This document shows positions 14,133 through 27,051 of a DNA stretch of 64,000 nucleotides, in pieces. Every line of letters starts with the position of its first letter. Position 1 is the stretch's first letter. Origin of the DNA: Phytoseiulus persimilis (Eukaryota > Arthropoda > Arachnida > Mesostigmata > Phytoseiidae); contig CM075101.1 in NCBI GenBank assembly GCA_037576195.1, positions 37,944,001 to 38,008,000 on the forward strand, in the 5' to 3' direction. The notes below the pieces were generated by a model, which saw nothing but the letters and a program-made list of their open reading frames with translations, was not told the DNA's origin and did no database searches. A program made the translations under genes and the position numbers.

Positions 14133-16935
14133 GCGTATGCTTACTATGAGCCGGCACCGCGCGTCCTGACAACACCGAACCTATTCAAAGCCAGGCTAAC
14201 TGGAGTCTCCCTGTCGAGCCTGACCTACGTGGGTGAACTCGAGACGATCCGGAGAGTTATCGATCATGTGAAAGGTCCACGCCGCGCAATGTGGGACTGT
14301 ATGTGTGAGCGAGAGCACTGAAGGCGGACACTTCCATTCCATTCGCTGCAGGAAATCGGTTAGTAGTGTATCAATGAAGAATCTGCCTCGAACGTCAATC
14401 ATCTTAAGACCTTAAGTCGAGATCGAATTGGCCTCAAAAACGGGGCGCCTCAGAGTTGTCCTCCCATTGGGCTACTTGAACCTTGTCTGGGCGCCCGACT
14501 CGTCGTGCAGTGTGCAAGTGAGCGAGTTAGTGGATGAGTGGGTGAATGAGCGAACGAACGAGTTCGTCCGAGTCTATGAGTGAAGGCTTGCGGAGTTGTC
14601 GAGCATTGTGTTGATATTGAAATGTTAGCTCTGCGAGTACAATGTGTGGATTAGGGCTTTGTAGCTCGAATTCATAACCCGCGGCGCTCGCGCGGCACCG
14701 AGGAGTCACGCGCCCGCAGCGCCCAATTGCTCGTGGCGCTCTGAATGACTCGATGTTGATACTCGAATGACAGATTCATTGAAATGCCCAAAGCTCCTTG
14801 ATTGCTTTCACCGCCGGCCGTCGGACCGCTCGGTGACAGGCGGGAATCCGAGAGCTCTGTTCCGATCCTTCTCGTTTGACGGAGGCCCGGGAGCATTCCA
14901 TGTTCAGGGGGTGCATGTTTCGCCCAAATGTCATGCTCCTGCAAGTCAGGTCCAGGTCATTCAACTACTTAGCCATGCTCTCACTAAATACGGCGATACG
15001 TCCTCCCAGGCTAGCCGTAGGACCTCTAGCCCGAGGATGTGAACGTGTGCATCGAAAACGAGTGGGAAACGGCTGAGTCGACTGACTTGCTCGAAAATTC
15101 CGGCTGCGCTGAGCGCATTCATGACCCACACGGGAAGTGGAGAAACGATCCAGACCACTGACGCGGCTGGCCCTATGATCCTTTTTTTTTCATCCCCCTA
15201 AATATCGCTCCGCTGTTGTATCTCGTTGGGTCCGTGGAGAGGAATGATGAGACTCTGATTTATGGCAAACACACGCGTGATAAATATGTAAGCAACTCCG
15301 CTTCTCCCGGCGCTGGGTCGATTTCGTCGATGTCGTCTGTCATTCGGCGATTCGAGCTCGTTGGTCGCGGGGTTGAAGGTGGAGGAGCCAAACCGTCGCT
15401 AACGAGATCTCATATCAAGCTGCCGTGCTCCGCTGTGCGTGCATTCGAGCAAGGCGGTACTGTTGGTCACATAGACCGCACACCGACCGCGATGTCTGGG
15501 AAGTCTGCGCGAGCATGCTAGGCCATCCTGAATGAGGAGCTTTTACGAGGCGTGAAATGCTCACGATCGCCAAGGCTGCTGTTCCCGCTTGAGGAATTCG
15601 TTTCGGTGACCACACACATGCTTTTCTTTCTCGTTTCCTCCACCGTTTCCTTTCGGATAACTTAACAGGCTATTCTGACATCCATTAGAGGGATGGTGCA
15701 GGAGAGAATTGCGAACTCTCAAAAGCTCGATTCCAACACTGTACATACAATGCGCTTCAGGACCTCCGTCACAAAGCACATTACACGCCCCAGAGTCACA
15801 TTGAGTTACATAAATGTCTTCATGTACGATACCTGAGTTGGCTTTTGTGGTCTCGCAGACCCGCCCCCCCCCCTCCCGCTGTGGCGATGCTTCTCGGAAC
15901 GAGAGTTTCTGAGAATCGGCTCCTCGTCTCCACCCTCGCACCCGTTCGTTGCCCCCCGACGAACCTTGTCAGCAGATTGACAGGAACTGAGGAAAACGTG
16001 AACGATACCCCACCCCCTCCCCCGCTCCCACCTTCATTGACTCCGACGAGCACGACCGGAACGTTCTCGATGCTCGAACGGAAGAGCTAGAACGAGGGTC
16101 ATGCAGAAGAGTTCGAGTCATATCGTATGTGCGTGCTCGTCGACTTTCGAGGGATTTCATGGCGAGTGGATCTCTGCATCAAGCAGGGAAGCCCTTTCGA
16201 AAGCTCGAGTCAACTCGAGTTGGTGTCATGGAAGTCTTCTCGCACCGGTGATGACAATACACTTTAAGCCAAAAGTCAAACCAGCGTTTCAAGTCCGCTG
16301 CGCGGATTGCCACCGGCGGCCGCGGCATATGGTTGCACGTTCTAACGCGGGTTAGCTAAGCGGCCGAGTGGCTCACCGAGAGTCGAAACTTTGGATAGCA
16401 AGCGTTGGATGGAAGCACCGAGCGAGAAATTGACGAATCGTAGTTTTCGTATTGTTGAAAGGGACCTCACACCACGAGTGAGTGTTGTTCCGCCCGAACC
16501 GAACGCTGCTGATCGTTGACTAGCCGAACGACCAACCGAGCCATCGACCGTCGGGCCAGCCAGGTCTAGGATTGTCCGCGCGCCGCTCGAGGTTTGGTTG
16601 AATCGACTCGAGCACGTCCAGCCATGCGCATTCAGAAGAAACCCTTCTCACTGGAAATCGAGTCCCGGCTCCCTGTGAACGTCGAACGCTTCGAGGGGAG
16701 CCCACTTGACCTGTGGGAGGGATTGTCAGGCGGACAATTGGGACTGGTTTGGCGTTGACTCCGAGCCTGCCCGGCTGCTCCGTGAGCGGCCGCTTTCCGG
16801 CCTACTGGTCTGTTTTGGCGGTTTCGGCTGCTTCCACTCTTTTTGTCGTAAGCTTGCACTCATGCCGCGATATTCGAGAGGCAGAGAGCGAACAACAAGT
16901 GGTCGAGTCAGAGAGTTGAGTTCTCCACTTGAGAA

Positions 16936-16979
16936 GCGGCGGCGGCGACGGCGACGACGACGACAACAGCAACAACAAA
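16936..16979. repeat. CGG/CGA/CAA trinucleotide microsatellite
   Basis: Consecutive cgg, gac/cga and aac triplets give a compound trinucleotide repeat. Confidence 0.75.
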
Positions 16980-19900
16980 CGCCGGCCGGGGAGGGCCTAG
17001 GTGATACCGCAACGGAAGCGACGGGAAGAAAGCTCTGTTTGTGCTGCAGCTAATCGTAACGGTGAAGAGATGCGCTCTTCGTTTGCTAACGAACAAGTGT
17101 TCGAGAATAGATGCTCGTTGTCCTTGGCCCTGAATAGCTCGGGGATGTCGCCATCCGTTCCGCTACCCGACGAACGATGGCCGACCTACATTCTTCCCCA
17201 CACAATAGGCCCCGGTCCCCGCAGCAACGAAACCGGTCGTTCGGAGATTATCTCGTTCCCGCTTGTCCATGACGAAGATTGGATGCGGACGTTACAATCA
17301 GCTCGGGAGAATTTTCCCCATCGGAGGCTCTCCGCAGAGGTTTCTGAAGCAGCTCGCGGCGTTTGAAGATCCGCTCGGATACCTTCGTTGCATCCCCCGC
17401 GATGACGTCCTCTGACAGTGCCGAACCGCTTTTAGCTCGTACACTGAGGGCCCGCTGTAAGCCGCTTTTTAGCAACGTCTTGGGTCTGCGCTCTCTCTCC
17501 GTCGTATGCATGCAAGCTCTGACCGTCGCAGCTCCTTCACCTACATTCGAAGAAGCCATCTTCACGAAAGGTGGGGTTGGTAATTAAAAAGAGAGCAAAT
17601 ATTTGCTTTGCAGCCAGGAGAAAATTGGCGAAGAAACGCGCGACACAGTAGAGGAGCTCCGGATGAGGCTGGCTCGTCCAGCGGTTCCGATTCATGTTCC
17701 GTACCGCTTGCTTTTCCTCGATTTCAGCGGCTTCGAGCGGACCAGAGCTCGGCGCGCCATGAAATTTCGAAGCCCTCCGAGCGATTCGACTTTTTAGGAG
17801 CCACCTGTCTGCTTTCGTTCCTACCCCAATCGGTCGTTCACTTGTGTGGCGAGGTTTGCCACCGCCAGCCCGACTCGTTCCGAATGAGTCAGTCGGTGAC
17901 TTGGACAGCGAGTTAGGGAGAAACGGAGGTGGGCAGGCGGGCAGCTTCCCTCGCATCTTCGATATGTGTTAGCTCCGTCTGAATCGTTTGGTTTGTAGTA
18001 ATTCTTCGCCCATGGGAACGCACTGACGTCATTTACTGTCAATCGGGGATCGTGCTTGTGGCGAGCTCAGCCGAGGGAGCTGAGCAAGCGGGCCGGCAGG
18101 TGGGTGGGTGGGCTCGCAACCCAAACGGAGGGGGTCGGTGTGTTGCGTTCGAGCGCGCTGTTTCAGATTCAATTCCTTAGCCGGGCGTGTGTGCGACCGA
18201 CTGTCCCGGGTGTGCTGTGTCACTATTGATCGCAGACGTGAACTGAGTATCAAGCCTTCTCATGACGCTTCTGCTGCTGAGGAGCGCCGAGAAACCGAAT
18301 ATCAAGCGACTCCGCACTATCGTCTAAAGATCTTGCTACTTTTTCTGCTACGCTAGCCGCTCGGGCCCGATGGCTGGAGCTGAACTGAATTGAGGCGGAG
18401 GAGTAGAGCAGAGTGGACTGTAACGGAGACGTGCGTATCCGATGTCGCCGAGCCGAAAGATGGATCTCTCTAAACTCTTGTATTCCGGTTGATCGGCAAG
18501 CATGGCAATTGTTGGCGAAAGTCAAGTTGAGATCCAATCTCGTCTTCGTGGTCTTTCCCACATCTGCCGCCGTCTGTTCGCCGGTCGCAGTGAGTGAGTG
18601 AGTGACTCTTAAGTACCACACCGGCACATCGAACGACAACATTGGAACATTGACGAACGGGTACAACCAGTCATCAATGCAATGTTGTTCTCCAGATAAC
18701 CACCCGACCCGGTGATCCTCCGGCTGGTTACCGCCGCGTCGCGCTGCGCCGCGCTGTGCCAGTCTGTCGGCCGGCGACAGAAGAATACAATCAAAACTCT
18801 GCTCTCGTTTTGAGCCACGTGCCTAATTGCTCCATATGGTGTTCGACGAGCGAGCGACCGCTTAGGCGGGCCAGGCAAGCATGCTGGCAGCAGCGGCGGC
18901 CCGGGGTTCAAACACAGACTCGGATTGGATAAAGGTTAGGTTTCGTACACTTCACACATCTGGATTATTGTGACGACTGCTGCCGTAAGGAGCCGTGAAA
19001 GTGACGCGTCGAAGGGGGGAGACCGCGCAACATAGAAAGGGAGGGGTGAACGACGGGAGAAGACTGACGACCGGGAGGGAAAGGAGAGATCTTCATTGCT
19101 GCCTGCCAAAACTAGTTTACAACTTCATTGAGTGAAAGGGCGGGGAACCAACCCCATCTGGTGATCGATGTTGTTGAGATTCTGGCTGCAATTCACCAGT
19201 GTCACCCAATGATGGTTTCTGCTACTGAGGCGCTCGCGGGTGAGTCCTCGCATCCCTGGATCGAGACAAGACTTCTTGGCCCAGGTCGCTCCTGTGGTTG
19301 TTGTTGTGGTGCAACATCGAGAGAAGGTGCCAATCGGGGGAGACGTCCATCAAACGTCCGTCCTAGCTACTACATCTGGCTACTACAAACGTGAGCTGGC
19401 AGCTGCAAGCGAAAGCTTGATTTCGGATTCTATCAAAGGTCTTCTTTCGCCGGATCGAGCAGATTGAGAACGCCTTCATCCTGCATATTTGATACCCGTC
19501 CGATTATTCTAGCGCTAGGTCGGATGGGTTGATGACGATGTGTGCTTTGTGATGCGGCCGTTCTTTCGGTCGGTTTGAGGGGAAAATAAGAATCGAGCGA
19601 GATGCAATTTACTTTGTAAGCTCGCTAATTTAGTTCAGAGCCGTTCAGAAGGAGACGAGGGATATTGGACTAGGAAATGACTAACAAAACCTATTAATGA
19701 AGCGGCATGTGCGAAGGCGCCCCACAGAGGCACCTTAGATCCGTACAAGGAATTCGCTACTGATACTGAAATCTAGTTAAGTAGTTGGCAGTACTGCGGT
19801 TCGCTTTGTCCCCTAGTTTTATTCGCGCGCTCCAATCGAAGCCTTGGAGGAATCCGAAGTTATCTACATGACGTGCGACAGCAACAACTGTGGTCCCAAC

Positions 19901-22425
19901 CATGCTATTTTATCGAATCATTCACATCCCTCATTCCGTCTTCGCGTTTGGTAATGGATAGATAAATGGATTAGAAGGCCGAGCTGATCAAGCTCACCCA
20001 ATGCCAGGGTGGACGGCGGTTTCTATACTTTAGATCCCAAACACCGTAGTGCTTTTTCATTCTCAATTTCGGTCGCTTCCCGGGAAGTTTCTCAAGAGAG
20101 ACCCCGAATCCGTAGGATTGCTCTCTGTGATCCTGGGTGGAAGCTTGATTTCAATCTGTGAATACATTCTGAATACGCCTATCGAATGTGTGTCGGACTC
20201 TTATCATGCTTCTGTGAAATGTTTTTTCTGTGTTCTTCGATCGCCTTCCGGCGATACGGCCAGAACATTCAATTCCGTCGAGGCATGTTCCTACGTCGGT
20301 CTTGGTGATATCAGCTTCACCAACTTGACGGATCTCTATTTCTTTCCAGGTAAGGCTCGGTCAGTGTGCGAACAGCTATGTGAACCCCGTGTTCTGTGTT
20401 CTCTGTGGTTCATGCTAGCGTAAAGTGGCAGTGAGCAGGCTGAATTTAAGCAAGCACCGTGAACAACCACATCGTCTTCATCATCGACAGCAACAACAAC
20501 AGCGACCACAACCGTTGCTAGTTCGTGTACTCTTTTGGTACCGAACGAAAAAGAATCGGGCATGATTAAAACTGAGGCATCGGTCAAACTAAAGCTTGTG
20601 TTGTAGCCTTCGCAGGGCGCTTTCGTATTGGCCTTTGTGTTCGGAAATGGCTAAATGGAGCTCACTAAAGTACCGAGCTGCAGCGTGACTTCATCACAAG
20701 CGCAGATTACCGTCCAAGTAGACGATGAAGCTGAACTTTCACGACCCACCCGTTCCTGGAGCACAAGGAGAGCTCTCCTTTGGTAAGGATTCAGTTTGAT
20801 TCGTCGTCTAAACTTCAGACGAACCCGACTCTTCGCATAATCCTCCAACTTCTCTCTCTCTCTCCGCCTGCCTGCTGCCTGCCTGAATTGTTCTGCCTGA
20901 AACTTCCGCTAGCTGTCTTCTCCCTAGATCTGTATTCGAGCTGCATCCAGTCGAGCTGTATATGCCTGTTAGGTTTTCCTCTTTCCTCGTTCGAGAACGC
21001 GCCGCTCTTTGCTCCTCAGCTTTCAGGGCGGCTTCCAAAGGTCCGAGTATTCTGTTAACGATCCGCGACGGCGTTTCGGGGGATCTATGGTACGGTTTAA
21101 TGGAAAGCCGTGGCCCTCGGAGCTTGTTCCGCAACGGGTGCAATCGACCCCGGCAGATATTTCATCGCTGCCGTCTCGAGTTTTTGGCAGATTTCGGCTA
21201 AGATTCGGCGTTCCGCAATAGCGTATCCGCGCATCGTCCGCCGCACGATCAATAGTGAGGGAATCTCGCCGCGAGACGGATGCACGCAGATTCTAGAAGC
21301 AGGATCGTATGATGCGGAATTTCAAGGGCGAGTCATTGCTTTCGTCGAGAATAGGCTCATCGTGGCGTAAAATAGTTGATCGCGCTCCATCTCCATAGAT
21401 ATGGGAAAGTTGTTCCGAGTGCAGGAGTTCTGATTCCCTGGCTCACCGATGGACGGACTAGCTGGCGGGATTTATTCCTTCCACCGTGAAGAGTGACGTC
21501 GTTTTATCTCCGAATTTTTCCTCCGACGCGCCGGCCGTTGTTGAGCGAGGCCGTCGAGAGCTGCTGATCGAGGACGTTGTCGGGGTGCTTTGCTTCCTTG
21601 AACGGCTCCAATACTTCTTACTATCAGAAAAGCCTTCTCGTGCTGCTGCTGACGCTCCGGGTGCTTACCGTTCGCTTCAGGCTCGTTGCCTCCGAATCAG
21701 CGGACAGCTTAGGTCAGAATGCAAAAACGCTGAACTAGGATCTCGAGTCTTGTCCTGCTCCATCGTCGCTAGGCCATCCAGCCAAGGCTGCTAGGAGTGG
21801 TGAGCTTTTAGGCCACGGAACGCCGCTCCACCTCGTGCGCACCCGGACGCCCGTTCGTTGGTGCCGAGCCGAAGGGACAAATGCGATTTTGATTATGCCT
21901 CCTCCCTCGCTTGCTCGTCGTCTGTCGGTCTCCTCGCCATCGGAAGCCCTCGTGCTGTTGCTGCCGTGCTCAAGGGTCATGGCTTGTTGCATCGGACCGT
22001 CCAAATAAATCAGCGTGAGGTTCTTCTCCTGGCTTCCTCAAGAGACCGGAACTCGGAGAGCCCGTAGCCAAGGAAGCTACACACAAAAAGTCTTCCTCTC
22101 TGTCAGTCCCGAGCAAAAGTTCTCGACGAATACTGGCGTTGCTTCCCTATATCGTCCGTCCACAAACAACGCCAGGCTACTATGTTCGGGGAGATTTGGT
22201 TTCTGCGCCTGTTCGCCATTGGCTCAAAAAATATTCATCCGGAGCCTACCTCCCGAGCTCTATCGACATGTTCCCACGCGAACACGGTAACCGCTGACAG
22301 AACATCTTGGAATAATGAATGTATTCTTCGGGTCCTTTTCCTCGCATTGAATCCAAACAGTATGAATAGAAGGACGACTCTCCGGCGGCATGCAGAGTAA
22401 CGTGTCGGCATCAACGGCTGCTTAA

Positions 22426-22455
22426 GGTGGCGGCGACGGCGGCGGGGACGGCGGT
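22426..22455. repeat. GGC/GAC trinucleotide repeat
   Basis: Short G-rich alternation of ggc, gac and ggg triplets outside any supported exon. Confidence 0.6.
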
Positions 22456-25400
22456 CTGACCGTTAGATGAGCGACCAGGTATTCTCCAAGAGAAACTGGA
22501 CTTTGGATTTCCACTGGTTGATGGAGCGGCCGACAACCCAACTGGGTCTGCTCGACCGAGGGCGCGGCGGGATGTTTGTGCGCCGTTTAGGTGTCGGTTC
22601 TGTTTAGTTTTGGTTGTTTCGGAGTCTGGAGAACTACAGAAAGAAATCTGAGTCCGGCCGGTCTAACTGAGTTCATCAGGCAGAAGATCGGGCAGGCAGC
22701 AGGCAGACGGACGGACAGTCGACGGCTCCCGTTAGCTTTGACTGCATAGCAGCGATCCAGAAGCGCTGAACTTAGTCTCGAGCGATTCCCATGCATTCTT
22801 TTCCACAAACGAGTGTCCATAAAGTGCTCTGTTTAGTGTGATGCGCTTCTGAAGGGCTCACACAGTCAGCAAGGCAAGCAAGAATCAGCCTTTAAAGAAA
22901 CGGGGCATTTACGGCAACCCTGTAAACTTGCTGGACTTAAGGCAACTGACACTACGAGTCGAGTTCGTGAACACATTTGCTCGGATTTACTCTCCTACCT
23001 GCCTGACTTGTCCGTTCGCTCCTTGACTTGGAGCAGGGATTCAGGTGGCGTGCAGCTCCGCTGGTGGATTTCGGACGGTATCTAACAACATGGGTCTCTG
23101 ATGCGCTTTTAATGATCACGCTGCGTCTCTTCGACTGTTTCCGAGAAGATATTGTAAAGACCGTGGTAAATATTTGCCTCTCGGGCTTGCCTGATCTTCC
23201 ATCGCCCATTCGTTCGTTCGCCCTCTTGTCGTTGTGTGAAGCCTTAGCTTGTTGGTCGATCTCTGTTTTGAGAGTCATCACCTCTCATAACGAGCAAAGC
23301 AGATAACGGATATGAAATGAGCAAGCTCCGAACCACCCGTCCGATCACAAGATTCCATCGGATCAAATCACTCGCGGGGTGCCTAGGAATGGAGGATCAT
23401 TCACTGTCTGTGTCCTGATATTCGGAAACGGATTCGCCGTGATGAGAAACTTATCACCGGATCGGATCCATTCTCCTCAGCACATGAGCTGCTAGATTGG
23501 ATCGGTCATTCCCGAAAGTACCGACTCTGGGAACCACCTCTGGAGATTCAAAAAGGCTCACTGAGAATCCTCCACCGGAAGAGGCTTCGAAAATTCGTAC
23601 AAAGAGGGAGTGGTTGAATTTCTAATGAATAATAAAGCATTGACCTATATCAGACCTCTGGAATGAACGATCTGCCGAGCGAAGCGTGTCTGGAATATGC
23701 AGACACTTGCAGAACCTCTTTTGTCCTGCGATGGCAGAGGCTCATTAAGATTGAACCGGGGGCAGAAGACCTGGTTCAGGGCTTCGTTCCGAACTGAACT
23801 TTTCCGGTCACGGCAAGGGACTGGAGCTGTCCAAAATGTAAGATTACGATCCTCAAACGACTTTTACGATTGACGTAATAATCGTAACGACGAACCAATT
23901 CTGAGTTCCGTTCAGGATGCTGGAAGGGACATTTGCGAGAGTTAATCGCTCTCTTGGTTCGAGGAAGCAAATTCTACTTTTTCCCAAGTCCAGCGTGCAC
24001 ACTTCCTTCTCACCGGAACGGACGCCAATTCTGGATGGCGGAGGGGAGAGGGGGGGTCGCTCCGCTCAAGCTCTAACCTTCCGTCCCCAAATCAGCGCTT
24101 GAGACGGCGGGCTTAATTCGCCGTTTGGAAAGGAGAGGAATAACCCCTATAATTATATACACACAAGGACCCACTTGGGCAGGGAGGGTTATTACTCCCC
24201 GGGTTACGATGAAGTACGTTCGTTCATTACGTTGTGAGCGGGGCTAATGGTTCAGTGCGGTCGATATGCAGACGACCTTCTCGAATCAGGTTTTGCTCGC
24301 TGGCTCGCGCATCGAACAGATAGACGGTCTCTTTGTTCGCTGGCAGAACTTATCCGTGCGGCAAGCCGGCATCAAGTTGAGAAATACTGAAAACGCTCCA
24401 AACCCGGAATCGATCGAGCCTTTGGGCCTATGCGGCTGCTACGCTGTGCACATTCAAGTCAAGTAGGGAGGGAGGCGATGCGGTTTTGTGGAATCGCACT
24501 TCGGATGCGAACGGCGCCGACCACTCGTCCGTCTCGGCATTTCTGTGAGTGTTCGTTGTCCTCTGAGTCGGGAAAATCGTTCACTCGGGCGACGTCCTTC
24601 CACGACTTGTATGAGCTGAAGCAGATTGATCATTCCTCGAAGGACCGGGCTGGGTTGACGGCCGAAGGGAGTCGAAAGCCCGGGAATGAACTCCGTTCTG
24701 ACAGTTCGTTCCACGGACGGAGCGCGAGTGTTGATTGCGCAGCTTCGGACACTCTGTTGGAAGTCAACGACAGCTTTTTGCCTTAGCTTCCGCCCTTTCC
24801 GGCGAGAAGTCAGATTACTTTCCTGGAACACTTATGAGCGCTGCTCTCTTAGCGGCACGGGCGGCGGTGGGTGCCCAATCGTTGGGTCGGCGGGCTCATT
24901 CAAGGGTTGTCCGTGAGCAGGTGTCTCTTGGTCACTCCCTCACCCGGAAATGGGCGCACTACGGCGTTTCCGTCTGTCCCGGAACTCAGAAGCTCGTGTC
25001 AGGCCCTCTCGAAACAGGACGACGAGCTTCGAGGCAAAGCGAATAAGAGCAAGCAAGGGTAGTCGAGGATTTGCGGCCTAATTTCCTCAGCGGAACGGAG
25101 GCGTCAAATCGCGCCATATCTGCTCAGGACATGGAGCTCAATTTTCCATTAGAGCTTCGTAGCACCCTTCTCGCTCGCGTCGCCAACTTACCTCTAACGA
25201 GAAAAAAAAGTTGAATGTCTTGTCAGCCGAGGGTGCGTCAAACACATTTACTGGTCTCGACAAGCCGTCGAATCGGCTTGAAGCCCAGCTGTTCTTCGTC
25301 CCTGCCCTCTTGGTTCATCTTCCACCGCGCTCTTTTCAAGTGGAGGGTTCCCAGTCGATGGGAGCAAAAAAAATATGGGGTGCTCTTGATTGCTCAACGA

Positions 25401-27040
25401 ACGGTGGGAGGAATAATCGACGCCACCGGCAAACCCATCCTCTCCCCTGGTTTCCAATTCCGAAGGGTTCATTTGGGATTAATCCTTTTGTGGTTGGTCT
25501 GCCGCGGGAGCCGCTCGGCTCGGAGGTGATGGTGGCCGCGATGCAAGTGGTCTCTCGAGCTTCTTATCCACTCGATTGGAAGGATGCAAAAAGGAATCGA
25601 CCCCTCGCGATTGAGGGGAATCCCGGCACAGATTCGAGCTGCGCTTGGGCTCTTCCAAAGCGGTTGTTTGTTACACAGTAATCATTCGATACGGTGGAAC
25701 AAGTGGGTTTTCTTGTGGCGAGAAACTGCCTCGAACGAGTTTTTCCCGAGCGAAATCACCATCCCAAGTGGTCTTGGAAGAATTTCGACTCATATTCGAG
25801 ACCAAAATGAACGAGTCCGACGAGCTTGATGATTGCTTTTCCTCTCCGAGGAACGTTGGTGCGTGCCAATGCTCATTCGGGTGGAATTCCTCTCCGCGAC
25901 CTAACCTGATGGCGGCAGGCAGGTAGGTAGACTGCTGGGAGGGAGACGTTTCTCACCGCTGTGGATTCGAGTGGAATTCGTGTTTGTCCGACGCGTCTTC
26001 CTCGTTTTCCGTGTTACGTCTGTCCCTCTGAACAGGCAGAGGGTGCCGAAAACGAGAATTCGGGCGATTCCTAAACACGAAAGACCTTGAATGGTGCATA
26101 TAGCGGAAACGATTGTGTTGTCGTTCCCGTTGGAGATCGCTGAGATAAAATCGATACCGGTCCATGAGTATTTTGCAGTGAATCTTTATCATGGGTTATG
26201 GTTCAAGAGTTCATCTCGCAGCTACGCATCGATCATCGACCGCGTGGAGAGGTGGGCCATTTATACAGGGCCGCTCCAAAATGCTTCTGAAGGAATCGAG
26301 ATAAGTATCCCGGACCTCATCGCTCGGATCGAGGAGCGAACGAGTTGGGCCCGTTCGCGGGATCCATCTGAGAAGGCTCCTCCAGAAAGCTATGCGATTC
26401 CGTATCGAGCTCTAGGAGTTCACCTCGTGACGTTTATCGCTTCGGGGAGCTCCTTCGAGACTTTGGTCCGCTGGGTCAACGGTTTTCCCAGACACGGACC
26501 GATTGCGCCTCCCAGAGCATTCCACACTCTAGTTCTTGTCTCGTTCCGGGCCGGATATCGAATCGATTGTCGCATTCTGAGCTTTGATGAGCTTCCTAGT
26601 TTGACCGGGGAGGAATGTCGAGTCAGCTGGTGGAACGTGCGACACTCTCGCCGTCTCAAGTTCCATGGCGATCCGATCCAGCGCGACCTTCCAGGATGTC
26701 TGAAACAGGTGGCAGTTCTAGAGTTCTTTGTTCTGCAGGAGGATTAGCGTTTGGCGCGGATTCCCAGCCTCTCCCAAACATCAACCCTTTCTCAGATTAT
26801 GTTACGAGCGGCTCCTCCGCAGAAACTCTATAGAGAGCTACGGCTCGATGGTGAAACCGCATAGCTTCCAAGTGATCAGCATGGAGATGTCTCAATGCCG
26901 AACGAATCCCTTCGTCTCGGTGTGAACATTGGTTCTCTTGACGTTTTCTGAGTGTTGCTCACGTGTATCATTGACATACGGTGTCGACGGACCGGCCTGC
27001 TCTATGGTGCTCGTTGTCGGCGATCCTTTCCAGATGCTAT

Positions 27041-27051
27041 ATGGTTTCCAG
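27041..27051 (+). other. FGF first coding micro-exon (start codon, 11 coding nt)
   Basis: ATG GTT TCC AG is followed at once by the donor GTAAGT (27,052). Joined in phase 2 to the exon at 28,240, it starts a signal peptide MVSRLTLVILVA. The exon at 28,240 is preceded by a T-rich acceptor tract and ends in CCG before GTAAGT. No other in-phase ATG exon was found between 26.8 and 28.2 kb. Confidence 0.7.

Larger units (their letters stand above)
1..27040. other. Long gene-poor region upstream of the FGF gene
   Basis: No ORF here shows a recognisable domain, a run of phase-compatible exons or a convincing start and stop context. The longer open frames (up to about 220 codons) overlap on both strands, carry arginine/serine-rich low-information translations and fit chance in DNA of about 50% GC. 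The sequence has scattered trinucleotide repeats and short iterations of GACC/CGAC/GAGT-type words. The first supportable coding exon is the 11-nt FGF exon at 27,041. I infer intergenic or 5' regulatory DNA; unrecognised UTR exons, a long intron of an outside gene or noncoding RNA cannot be excluded. Confidence 0.55.
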
